Assembly (NCBI RefSeq): GCF_003315795.1
Contig: NZ_QMEY01000006.1
Span: 62,001 to 126,000 of the forward strand
Direction: 5' to 3'
From: Spongiactinospora rosea
GTDB taxonomy: Bacteria; Actinomycetota; Actinomycetes; Streptosporangiales; Streptosporangiaceae
Length of the DNA: 64,000 nucleotides
Shown: positions 34,878-43,500 of the stretch, in pieces
How positions within the stretch are numbered: the stretch's first letter is position 1
Layout: each line of letters begins with the position of its first letter
The notes under the pieces: model-generated
Told to the model about the DNA's origin: nothing
The model's database searches: none
The model's input: the letters and a program-made list of their open reading frames with translations, nothing else
Program-made: the position numbers and the translations under genes

Positions 34878-36077
34878 GTGACCGCGCCCGCTCCCGGCAC
34901 GCCCAGCCTGCTGCGGGCGATCAACGACCGGGCGGCGCTGAACGCGCTGCTGGAGCGCGGCCCGCTGACCCGCCCGGAGATCGGCGCGATCACCGGGCTG
35001 TCCAAGCCGACCGCCTCTCAGATGCTGGCCAGGCTGAGCGCGGCCGGGCTGGTGGTGCTGGACGGGGTGCGGGAGGGCATGCCGGGCCGTACGGCGGAGC
35101 TGTACCGCCTCAACCCGGCCGCCGGTTACGTGGCGGCGCTGGACGTCACCCACACGCGGATAGAGTCGGCGATCACCGACATCACCGGCTCCGTCGTCGG
35201 CGAGCACCGGCTGAGCACCCCGCGCGAGCGCGGCGACGTGGTGGCCAAGGTCCGCGAGGCGCTGCGCGGCGCGCGTGCGGCGGCGCCCGGCGCGCCCGCC
35301 CCGCGCCGGGTGGTGATCGGCATCCAGGGCGCGCTCGATCCGGGCAGCGGGCGGCTGGGATACGCGGCGCACATCCCCGGGTGGCACGTCCCCGATCTGC
35401 TGGCCACGCTCGGCGAGGGCCTGGGATTGCCGGTGGACGTGGAGAACGACGTCAATCTGGTGGCGCTGGCCGAGCGGCGGCACGGGGTGGCGCGCGGCCA
35501 CCACGACTTCGTGCTCTTGTGGGGCGATTCGGGGCTCGGTTCGGCGCTGGTGCTCGGCGGGCGGCTGCACCGGGGGGCCACCGGAGGCGCGGGCGAGGTC
35601 GGGTACATGCCGGCGCTCGGCGCGCCGACCATGCGCGAGTCCGGGCGGCACGCCACGCACGGCTTCCAGGCGCTGAGCGGCGGCCCTGCGGTGCGGGCGG
35701 TGCTGCGCGCGCACGGCGTGCGCGGGGCGACCCCGGCCCAGGCGGTGGCCGGCGCGGTGCGGGCGGCCGGTGAGGGCGACGAGCGGGCCGCGCGCGGCCT
35801 GGCCGAGGTCGCCTCCCGGCTGGCGGTGGGGCTGGCCTCGGTGGTGGCCGTGGTCGACCCGGAGATCGTGGTGCTGACCGGCGGCATGCTGCTGGCCGGT
35901 GGCGAGCGGCTGCGCGCGCTCATCGAACGCGAGCTGCACGCCCTCACCCTGCCCCGGCCGCCGCTGCGGCTGTCCACGCTGGAGGGCAACCCGGTGCTGG
36001 CCGGGGCCGTGGAGCTGGGCCTGGACAAGGTCCGCGAGGAGGTCTTCGGCGCGGTCGCGGGCGGTTCGCCGTCGTGA
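34878..36077 (+). CDS. ROK-family transcriptional regulator
   Basis: 399 residues. The N-terminal winged helix (LLERGPLTRPEIGAITGLSKPTASQMLARLSAAGLVVLDGV) is followed by a ROK sugar-kinase-like domain (ALDVTHTRIESAITDITG; VVIGIQGALDPGSGRLGYAAHIPGW; VDVENDVNLVALAERRHG). The CxCGxxGC zinc motif typical of ROK proteins is missing at the expected place (GGAGEVGYMPALGAPTM), as in many actinobacterial ROK repressors. GTG 34878. It almost certainly controls the downstream GH4 glycosidase and sugar kinase genes, whose promoter carries fitting inverted repeats. Confidence 0.9.
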   Translation: MTAPAPGTPSLLRAINDRAALNALLERGPLTRPEIGAITGLSKPTASQMLARLSAAGLVVLDGVREGMPGRTAELYRLNPAAGYVAALDVTHTRIESAITDITGSVVGEHRLSTPRERGDVVAKVREALRGARAAAPGAPAPRRVVIGIQGALDPGSGRLGYAAHIPGWHVPDLLATLGEGLGLPVDVENDVNLVALAERRHGVARGHHDFVLLWGDSGLGSALVLGGRLHRGATGGAGEVGYMPALGAPTMRESGRHATHGFQALSGGPAVRAVLRAHGVRGATPAQAVAGAVRAAGEGDERAARGLAEVASRLAVGLASVVAVVDPEIVVLTGGMLLAGGERLRALIERELHALTLPRPPLRLSTLEGNPVLAGAVELGLDKVREEVFGAVAGGSPS

Positions 36078-36122
36078 GGCGGCCTCCCGCCGGGGCCCGC
36101 GCGTAGTCACAGGTTGGTTGCG

Positions 36123-36151
36123 AGGACCGCCGTCGACTTGACGGCGGTCCT
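36123..36151. terminator. Hairpin after the ROK gene, overlapping the next promoter
   Basis: A perfect 12-bp stem (AGGACCGCCGTC at 36123-36134 with GACGGCGGTCCT at 36140-36151) and a 5-nt loop, followed by TTCGC rather than a clean T-run. Its right arm and loop contain the TTGACG -35 of the GH4 promoter. Confidence 0.65.
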
Positions 36152-36190
36152 TTCGCTGTCTAGTTTCCTCGGATTAGGAAAGTTTCTTAA
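36138..36190 (+). promoter_or_regulatory. GH4 operon promoter with overlapping ROK-type operators
   Basis: TTGACG (36138-36143), a 17-bp spacer and TAGTTT (36161-36166) form a clear promoter. Immediately over the -10 and +1 are three half-sites: TTTCCT (36164-36169), TTAGGAAA (36174-36181) and TTTCTTAA (36183-36190). They make two overlapping inverted repeats sharing the middle half-site. AT-rich TTAGGAAA-type dyads suit ROK repressors; release would be by the sugar substrate. Confidence 0.7.
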
Positions 36191-36235
36191 CTGAATGGGG
36201 TGTGGAGGCGACGTGACCCTGGCGGGAGCGACCCG

Positions 36236-37546
36236 GTGAAGCTGGCCGTCATCGGGGGCGGCTCGACGTACACCCCGGAGCTGATCGACGGGTTCGCCCG
36301 GCTGCGTGACACGCTGCCGATCGGCGAGATCGCCCTCATCGATCCCGATCCGCACCGGCTCGCGCTGGTGGCGGGCATGTCCGCCCGGATGCTGGCCCGC
36401 GCGGGGCACCCGGCGCGGATCACCACCGACAGCGATCCGGGGCGCGGCGCGGCGGGCGCGCAGGCCGTGCTGGTGCAGTTGCGCGTCGGCGGGCAGGCCG
36501 CCAGGCACGTCGATGAGACGCTGCCGCTGGACTGCGGCTGTGTGGGGCAGGAGACCACCGGCGCGGGCGGGCTGGCCAAGGCGCTGCGGACCGTCCCGGT
36601 GGTCCTGGACATCGCCGAACGCGTCGCCAAGGCCGCCCCGGACGCCTGGATCATCGACTTCACCAACCCCGTCGGGATCGTCACCCGCGCGCTGCTGGAC
36701 GCCGGGCACCGCGCCATCGGCCTGTGCAACGTGGCGATCGGCTTTCAGCGCCGCTTCGCCGCGCTGCTCGGCGCCGACCCCGGCCGCATCTCCCTGGACC
36801 ACATCGGGCTCAACCACCTGACCTGGGAACGGTCGGTCCTGCTGGACGGCCGCGAGGTACTGCCCGGCCTGCTGGAAGGGCACGGCGAGGAGATCGCCGC
36901 CTCGGTGGGGCTGCCCGCCGCGCTGCTGCGCCGCCTGGGCCTGGTGCCCTCCTACTACCTGCGCTACTTCTACGAGCACGACGCGGTGGTGGCCGAACAG
37001 CGCCAGGCGCCCCCCAGGGCCGCCGCGGTGGCCGAGATCGAATCCCGCCTCCTGGAGATCTACGCCGACCCGGCCGCCGACACCAAGCCCGGCCTGCTGG
37101 CCGGTCGCGGCGGCGCGTACTACTCCGAGGCGGCCGTGGACCTCATCGCCGCGCTGCTCGGGCAGGCCCCCGCTCGGCTGGTGGTCAACCTCCGCAACGC
37201 CGGCACGCTGCCGTTCCTGCCCGATGAGACGGTCATCGAGGTACCGGCGCAGGTCGGGCCGGACGGCGCCGTCCCGCTGCCGATACGGCCCGTCCCGCCG
37301 CTGCTGTCCGGGCTGATCGCGCACGTCGCCGCCTATGAGGACCTGGCGCGCGAGGCGGCGCTGCACGGCGGCGCCGACCGGGTGACCGACGCGCTGCTGG
37401 CCCATCCGCTGATCGGGCAGGCGTCGCTGGCCGCCGACCTGGCCGCACGCCTCATCGAGGCCGGGCGCGACCACCTGCCGTGGGCCGCCGCCGGCACCGT
37501 TGACAGCACCGTTGACAGCACCGTCGACGGGGGGAGCCTGCCGTGA
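36236..37546 (+). CDS. GH4-family 6-phospho-beta-glucosidase-like glycosidase
   Basis: 436 residues. The NAD-binding N-terminus (KLAVIGGGSTYTPELIDGF), IIDFTNPVGIVTRAL, the Cys-Asn metal-binding motif (AIGLCNVAIG) and DHIGLNHLTW histidine motif are all GH4 hallmarks. GH4 enzymes hydrolyse phosphorylated or free glycosides by an NAD+/Mn2+-dependent redox mechanism. The partner sugar kinase and ROK regulator suggest an amino-sugar or beta-glucoside substrate, but no PTS or ABC transporter adjoins. GTG 36236 has GGGAG upstream. The C-terminus ends in a (Thr-Val-Asp-Ser)n tail encoded by 12-bp tandem repeats. Confidence 0.9.
   Translation: MKLAVIGGGSTYTPELIDGFARLRDTLPIGEIALIDPDPHRLALVAGMSARMLARAGHPARITTDSDPGRGAAGAQAVLVQLRVGGQAARHVDETLPLDCGCVGQETTGAGGLAKALRTVPVVLDIAERVAKAAPDAWIIDFTNPVGIVTRALLDAGHRAIGLCNVAIGFQRRFAALLGADPGRISLDHIGLNHLTWERSVLLDGREVLPGLLEGHGEEIAASVGLPAALLRRLGLVPSYYLRYFYEHDAVVAEQRQAPPRAAAVAEIESRLLEIYADPAADTKPGLLAGRGGAYYSEAAVDLIAALLGQAPARLVVNLRNAGTLPFLPDETVIEVPAQVGPDGAVPLPIRPVPPLLSGLIAHVAAYEDLAREAALHGGADRVTDALLAHPLIGQASLAADLAARLIEAGRDHLPWAAAGTVDSTVDSTVDGGSLP
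37495..37528. repeat. 12-bp tandem repeat at the 3' end of the GH4 gene
   Basis: CACCGTTGACAG at 37495-37506 and 37507-37518, then a partial CACCGTCGAC. It adds Thr-Val-Asp-Ser units to the protein end and keeps the frame. Confidence 0.85.
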
Positions 37547-38502
37547 GGACCGTGCTGGCCATCGACGGCGGCAACAGCAAGACCGATGTGGCGCTGGTCG
37601 GCGAGGACGGCTCGGTGCTGGCCAGGGGCCGGGGCGGCGGCTTCCAGCCGCAGAGCACCGGGGTGACGGCCGCGGTGGAGGAGGTGCGGCGCACGCTGGC
37701 GGCGCTCCTGCCCGGCCCGCCCCCCTACGCCGACCATGTGGCCGCCTACCTGGCCGGGGCCGACCTGCCAGTGGAGGAGGAGGCGCTGCGCACGGAGATG
37801 CTGGCCCGCGGCCTGGCGCCGGAGGTCGTCGTCGGCAACGACACGTTCGCGCTGCTGCGCGCCGGGGCCTCGGGCCCGTGGGGCGTCGCGGTGGCCTGCG
37901 GGGCGGGCGTCAACGCCGTGGGCGTGTCCCCCACCGGCGAGGTGGCCAGATTCCCCGCGCTCGGCCGGATCACCGGGGACTGGGGCGGCGGGATCGGGCT
38001 GGGCGAGGAGACGCTGTGGCACGCCGTACGGGCCGAGGACGGCAGAGGCCCGGCGACCGCGCTGGCCGAGGTGGTCCGCACCTGGTTCGGCATGGCCAGC
38101 GTCAATGACGTGGCGCTCGCGCTGCACTTCGGAAAGCTGTCGCCGGACCGGCTGATCGAACTGGCCCGCCCGCTGCTGCTGGCCGCCCGCGACGGTGACG
38201 CGGTCGCGATGTCGCTGGTGGAACGGCAGGCGCAGGAGGTCATCGTGCTCGCCGAGGTGGCCATGCGGCGGCTGGACCTGCTGGGCACGCCCACCGAGGT
38301 GGTGCTCGGCGGCGGCGTGCTGACCGCCCGCGACCCGCTGCTGTCCGGCCTGATCGAGAACGGCCTGGCGCGGTGCGCCCCGCACGCCAAGATCGTGGTG
38401 GTGGACGTGCCGCCGATCGCCGGGGCCGCGCTGCTCGGCCTGGACCGGATCGGCGCCGGCCAGTCCGCCAAGGACCGGGTGCGGTACGAGCTGGGGAGCT
38501 GA
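37543..38502 (+). CDS. BadF/BcrA-type ATPase, probable N-acetylglucosamine kinase
   Basis: 319 residues. ASKHA fold motifs: phosphate-1 AIDGGNSKTDVALV, NDTFALLRAG, GVAVACGAGVNAVGV, GDWGGGIGLGEE, and adenosine motif VVLGGGVLTAR. This group includes eukaryotic-type GlcNAc kinase. GTG 37543 overlaps the GH4 stop (GTGA), so the kinase acts on a product or substrate of that glycosidase. Sugar specificity is inference. Confidence 0.88.
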   Translation: MRTVLAIDGGNSKTDVALVGEDGSVLARGRGGGFQPQSTGVTAAVEEVRRTLAALLPGPPPYADHVAAYLAGADLPVEEEALRTEMLARGLAPEVVVGNDTFALLRAGASGPWGVAVACGAGVNAVGVSPTGEVARFPALGRITGDWGGGIGLGEETLWHAVRAEDGRGPATALAEVVRTWFGMASVNDVALALHFGKLSPDRLIELARPLLLAARDGDAVAMSLVERQAQEVIVLAEVAMRRLDLLGTPTEVVLGGGVLTARDPLLSGLIENGLARCAPHAKIVVVDVPPIAGAALLGLDRIGAGQSAKDRVRYELGS

Positions 38503-38544
38503 GCCGGGCCCGGCGCACCCGGACATGCGGTAAAAGAGTGGGCT

Positions 38545-38919
38545 ATGCGATACATGATCACCATTCGCGTCACCGCCCAGCCGGATGCCCCGCCCCCGGC
38601 CGAGCTGATGCGGGCCATCGCCACCCTGGGCGAGGAGGCCGCCAAAGCCGGCGCGCTGCTGGACAACGGCGGGCTGGCCCCCAGCGCGCAGGGCGCCAGG
38701 ATCGAGCTGAGCGGCGGCCGCATGAGCGTCGCCGACGGCCCGTTCCCCGATGTCGACGAACTGACCGGCTACGCCGTCTACCAGGTCGCGGGCAAGGACG
38801 AGGCGATCGAGTGGGGGTCGCGCTTCCTGGCGCTGCACCGCGACCTGTGGCCGGGCTGGGAGGGGCGGGCCGACGTACTGCGGATCTTCGGCCCCGAGGA
38901 CTTCGGCACCCGCGGCTGA
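38545..38919 (+). CDS. YCII/DGPF-domain protein
   Basis: 124 residues with the DGPF signature (MSVADGPFPDVDELTGYAVYQVAGKDEAIEWGSRF) and the N-terminal MRYMITIRV strand. A dimeric alpha/beta ferredoxin-like fold is expected. Members often sit by sigma-70 factors, but none is adjacent here. Function unknown. ATG 38545, 42 bp after the kinase gene, may be cotranscribed. Confidence 0.88.
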   Translation: MRYMITIRVTAQPDAPPPAELMRAIATLGEEAAKAGALLDNGGLAPSAQGARIELSGGRMSVADGPFPDVDELTGYAVYQVAGKDEAIEWGSRFLALHRDLWPGWEGRADVLRIFGPEDFGTRG

Positions 38920-39624
38920 GGCACCGTCCGCCCAGGTACGACCCCGCGGGCCGGGAAGGGCCATCAGTGCCACGACGGGCACCGGCGGCGGGAGGCGACA
39001 TGACCCGCCCACGGGCCTCCCTGTACGGCCATGCGGGTCGCCCCGCTGGGGGCGCGATTCGCCGTGCGCCGTGGCGCAGGCCGGGCCCCACACCCGCCTG
39101 AAGGCCACGGAGGGCACGCTCGCTACGGGCATCTTCATCGGCCGGATCTCGGCCCACGTGCCGCGTGGCACGCGCCCTGCCCACCGTCACCGCCCGCGAC
39201 ACCGTGCCCTTCACACTGAACCTTTTTCAACCTCAGGTTCGCCGGTCAGAGGCGGTAGGCGAGATGCCGTATCCGTATGACCAGGCGCCCTGCCAGGGCG
39301 CCGGGCCCGGTCCGAGCTCGGCGGAGGCACCCCTGACCTGGTCCAGGCGACCGGTCGAAAAAGGTTCACTGCGGGCCACCCGATGAGCGTCCCTTTACCC
39401 GGGTGACCGCGGGAAAGGGGCGGGCCGGAACTTCAACACAAGGCAAGGGTGGCGCCGACGAACCGGGGCGGGTGGCCTGGCGGCCGTATTCTGGCGTGCC
39501 CCGGCGCGAATTCCCGGTGCCGCTCGCCTCGAAAGGTTCACGAGGAAGTCATGAGACCATTCATCGAACGGACAAAAATCCACCCCCATTCTTCGCGTAA
39601 CGGACTTATCCACCGGAAAGGTGG
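38920..39624. other. Long intergenic region with inverted repeats and hairpins
   Basis: About 700 bp before the MarR gene. No convincing coding sequence: a 33-codon frame at 39001-39102 has a GGGAGG before its ATG but no resemblance to anything. Structural features are a 12-bp inverted repeat pair (39217/39357), a perfect 8-bp-stem hairpin (GGCGCCCT-GCC-AGGGCGCC, 39284-39302), a hairpin at 39391-39419 (CCCTTTaCCCG with CGGGAAAGGG, one bulged A), and a third copy of the repeat end (GAAAGGTTCA, 39531-39540) within CCTCG...CGAGG. Confidence 0.5.
39217..39368. repeat. 152-bp block bounded by perfect 12-bp inverted repeats
   Basis: TGAACCTTTTTC (39217-39228) and its exact complement GAAAAAGGTTCA (39357-39368) bracket a GC-rich interior that itself folds. 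No target-site duplication is evident at the ends. It could be a MITE-like element, a structured RNA, or paired regulator sites; a related end, GAAAGGTTCA, recurs at 39531. Confidence 0.55.
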
Positions 39625-40137
39625 GTGACCGCGGTGCCGTTCAGCAGGATCGGCGGCGAGGCCGGACCCGACGCCGCGCATGATGCCGGGCATGACGCCG
39701 AACACGACTCGGCCTGGATGGTGGAAGAGGCGTCCCTGGTCCTGGTCGAGGTGACGCTGGACGCCGTGGCGCACATGGGCGACCTGTCGCTGACCGCGCT
39801 CCGGCTGCTGCTGGCGGCCGACCGGCATGGGCCGCTCAACCTCAGCCGGCTGGCCGCCCAGCTCGGCATGTCCCCCTCGGCGACCGGGCGCATGGTGGAC
39901 CGGCTGGCCGGTTCGGGGCTGCTGACCCGCTACCCGGCCACGCACAGCAGGCGTGAGATCCGGATCGAGGTGACCGCCGAGGGCCTGCGCGTGCTGGAGC
40001 GGCTGCGCTCGGCGCGGCGGCGGCGCATCGGCCTGGCGCTGCGCCACCTGACGCCCGAGGGACGCCGCCTGCTCACCCACGTCCTGCAGGAGTTCACCGA
40101 GATCGTGTCCCGGCAGGACGACGAACGGTTCGCCTGA
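39625..40137 (+). CDS. MarR-family transcriptional regulator
   Basis: About 170 residues. Winged helix: LSLTALRLLLAADRHGPLNLSRLAAQLGMSPSATGRMVDRLAGSGLLTRYPATHSRREIRIEVTAEG. The N-terminal ~28 residues contain a His/Asp-rich run (AAHDAGHDAEHDS) that might bind metal. GTG 39625 has AAGG close upstream; GTG 39634 is an alternative. The position just before narG suggests control of nitrate respiration, but ligand and target are unproven. Confidence 0.87.
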   Translation: MTAVPFSRIGGEAGPDAAHDAGHDAEHDSAWMVEEASLVLVEVTLDAVAHMGDLSLTALRLLLAADRHGPLNLSRLAAQLGMSPSATGRMVDRLAGSGLLTRYPATHSRREIRIEVTAEGLRVLERLRSARRRRIGLALRHLTPEGRRLLTHVLQEFTEIVSRQDDERFA

Positions 40138-40506
40138 TTCGCACCAATCGCCCGGAAAGCCGGGATCACCATTAATTACGGCCCGCATTATCAGCAAATG
40201 GTGGGCCATCCGGATTTCAGGCCCGGAAATCGGCCTTTCGCCGTGCCGCCGGCGACGCCATCGGCCGCCGCGGCCATCACCTGCGCACTTTTCGGCAGAT
40301 CCGCGAGCCGGATTTCGGGCCGAGATGAATACACTGACCAGTGAATAGATTCCCCATGTCAACAGTTGCATGGTAGAAATCGTTCTTCGACGAGCGCCGT
40401 CACAACATGTCAACATCAGCTTCAGCTTCACTTCGGACATCGGCCGGATCCGGCCCGGTGGCCGCGTGTGAGACGTGGCCTCGGGGGCCACAGGAAGGTC
40501 ATCGAC
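40138..40506 (+). promoter_or_regulatory. narG upstream regulatory region with palindromes and a direct repeat
   Basis: About 370 bp, AT-richer than average. It contains CACTG-AC-CAGTG (40332-40343, perfect dyad), an 18-bp near-perfect palindrome CATGTCAACAGTTGCATG (40355-40372), and a second copy of its left half, CATGTCAACA, at 40406-40415. The last lies ~90 bp upstream of the narG ATG. No canonical Fnr site is seen. The repeated half-site is the best candidate for the oxygen- or nitrate-responsive regulator. Confidence 0.5.
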
Positions 40507-43500
40507 ATGTTCGGACGTGGGAATGTGAGCCGGGCACTGGCCGAGCGGGCGGCCGACGCCGCCGCCCAGCGGCTGCTGGAGGCGGGCAAGCTGCTGCGGC
40601 GCAGCGACACGACACCCGACCTTCGGGCCCTGTACGGCGACACCGACAGCGTCAATGACACGCCCTACCGAGAACGCTGGGCCCATGACAAGGTGGTCCG
40701 CTCCACGCACGGAGTGAACTGCACCGGCTCCTGCTCCTGGAAGGTCTATGTCAAGGACGGCCTGATCACCTGGGAGACCCAGCAGACCGACTACCCGAGC
40801 GTCGGCCCGGACCGGCCGGAGTACGAGCCGCGCGGCTGCCCCAGAGGCGCCGCCTTCTCCTGGTACACCTACTCGCCGACCCGCGTGCGCTACCCGCACG
40901 CCAGGGGCGTGCTGGTCGAGCTGTACCGCGAGGCCAGGGCCCGGCTGGGCGATCCCGTGGCGGCCTGGGCCGAGATCACCACAGACCCTGACAAACGGGC
41001 CCGCTACCAGGGCGCGCGGGGCAAGGGCGGCCTGGTGCGGATCGGCTGGGAGGAGGCCCTGGAGATCGCCGCCGCCGCGCACGTCCACACCATCAAGACC
41101 TACGGACCCGACCGGATCGCCGGGTTCTCCCCCATCCCGGCCATGTCCATGGCCTCGCACGCGGTGGGGGCCAGGTTCATGTCGCTGATCGGCGCGCCGA
41201 TGCTGTCGTTCTACGACTGGTACGCCGACCTGCCGATCGCCTCCCCGCAGGTGTTCGGCGACCAGACCGACGTGCCGGAGTCGGCCGACTGGTGGGACGC
41301 GGCCTACCTGATGCTGTGGGGCTCCAACGTCCCGGTCACCCGCACCCCGGACGCCCACTGGATGGCCGAGGCCCGCTACCGCGGCCAGAAGGTGATCGTC
41401 GTCTCCCCCGACTACTCCGACGCGGGCAAGTTCGCCGACGAGTGGCTGCACCCGCATCCGGGCACCGACGGCGCGGTGGCCATGGCCATGGGGCACGTGA
41501 TCTTGACGGAGTTCTTCGTACGCCGCTCGGTGCCCCACTTCACCGGCTACGTCAAGCGCTTCACCGACCTGCCGTTCCTGGTGGAGCTGTCCCCGCGCGT
41601 AGACGGCACCCACACCGCGGGCAAGTTCGTCACCGCCGCCGACCTCGACATCGGCACCACCGACGAGGCCGCCGCCTGGCGTCCGGTGCTCATCGACGCC
41701 GGCGCCGACGCCCCCGCCGTGCCCAACGGCACGCTCGGCGACCGCTGGAGCGAGCAGGGCGCCGGGCGCTGGAACCTCTCCCTGGACGGCATCGACCCGC
41801 TGCTCACCCTGCACCGCGACGGCGGCGAGCACGCCGAGGTGGTCATGCCGCGCTTCGACACCGGCGGCGTGGTACGCCGCGGCGTGCCGGTGCGCCGGAT
41901 CGCCGGACGCCTGGTGACCACGGTGTTCGACCTGCTGCTCGCCCAGTACGGCGTGGGCCGCCCCGGCCTGCCCGGCCAGTGGCCCGAGGGGTATGACGAT
42001 CCGTCGCTGCCGTGCACCCCCGCCTGGCAGGAGCAGATCACCTCCGTGCCCGCCGCCACGGTGGCCCGCCTGGCCAGGGAGTTCGCCACCACCGCGGAGA
42101 AGACCGGCGGCCGGTCGATGATCGTGATGGGGGCGGGCACCAACCACTGGTTCCACTCCGACACCATCTACCGGTCGTTCCTGTCGCTGCTGCTGCTGAC
42201 CGGCTGCCAGGGCGTCAACGGCGGCGGCTGGGCGCACTACGTGGGCCAGGAGAAGGTGCGCCCGCTGGGCGGGTGGCAGCAGGTCGCCACGGCCGCCGAC
42301 TGGGTGCGCCCCTCGCGGCAGATGGCCGGCACCCCGTACTGGTACCTGCACACCGGCCAGTGGCGCTATGAGTCCTTCGGTGCCGAGGCCCTGTCCGGCG
42401 CGACGGACAGCGGCCTGTTCGCCGGGCGGCACACCATCGACCTGGTGGCGCAGTCGGCGCGGCTCGGCTGGATGCCCTCCTATCCGACGTTCGCCGCCAA
42501 CCCGCTCGACCTGGGCCGCCGGGCGCGGGAGAGCGGCCTGGACGCCGCTGACTGGGTGGCCGGGGAGGTCGCCGCCGGGCGGCTCGGGTTCGCCGTCGAG
42601 GACCCCGACGCGCCGGAGAACTGGCCGCGGGTACTGACGGTCTGGCGGGCCAACCTGATCGGCTCATCGGCCAAGGGCAACGAGTACTTCCTGCGGCACC
42701 TGCTCGGCGCCCAGGACAACGCGAGCGCCGGGGAGGCCCCGCCCGAAGCCCGCCCGCGCGATGTCACCTGGCGCGCCGATGCCCCCCGGGGCAAGCTCGA
42801 CCTGCTGGTGGCGCTGGACTTCCGGATGACCTCCACCACGCTGTTCGCCGACCTGGTGCTGCCCGCCGCGACCTGGTACGAGAAGCACGACCTGTCCAGC
42901 ACCGACCTGCACCCGTTCGTGCACGCCTTCTCCCCCGCGATCAGCCCGCCCTGGCAGGCCAGGACCGACTTCGAGATCTTCCACGGGCTGGCCAGGCGGT
43001 TCTCCGAACTGGCCGCGGGCCGCCTGGACACCGCCTTGGACCTGGTGGCCACCGCCCTGCAGCACGACACGCCGGAGGAGACGGCGCAGCCCGGCGGCAC
43101 CGTCCCGGACTGGCGCGACGGGCACGAACCCAGGCCCGGGCGCAACCTGCCCTCCGTGCGCGTCGTGGAACGCGACTACACGGCGGTCGCCGCCAGACTG
43201 GGCACGCTCGGGCCGCTGCCGGCGCAGGCCGGGATGCTGGTCAAGGGCGTCAACGTCAAGGCCGGGCCGGAGATCGCCTGGCTGGCCGGCCGCTGCGGGC
43301 GGGCCGTGGACCCCCCGGTCGCCGGGCGCCCGCTGCTGGACACCGACGTCAAGCTGTGCGAGGCGATCCTGGCCCTGTCCGGCACCACCAACGGGCGGGT
43401 CGCCGCGGCCGGGTTCGCCGCGCTCGCCGAACGGTGCGGCCCCGGCTCCGGGCTCACCGAACTCGGCGCCTCGGTCAGCGAGCGCCGGGTGGTGTTCTCC

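Noticed and set aside
34800..34880. Rifamycin-associated element upstream of the helR-type gene
   Set aside because: I looked for the inverted-repeat element known upstream of helR genes and saw no match in the short divergent region.
39001..39102. 33-codon ORF with GGGAGG before ATG in the gene-free stretch
   Set aside because: No homology, Arg/Pro-rich composition like shadow frames, and no promoter or partner gene.
39217..39368. Calling the inverted-repeat block an insertion sequence
   Set aside because: No transposase reading frame and no target-site duplication; only the terminal repeats are present.
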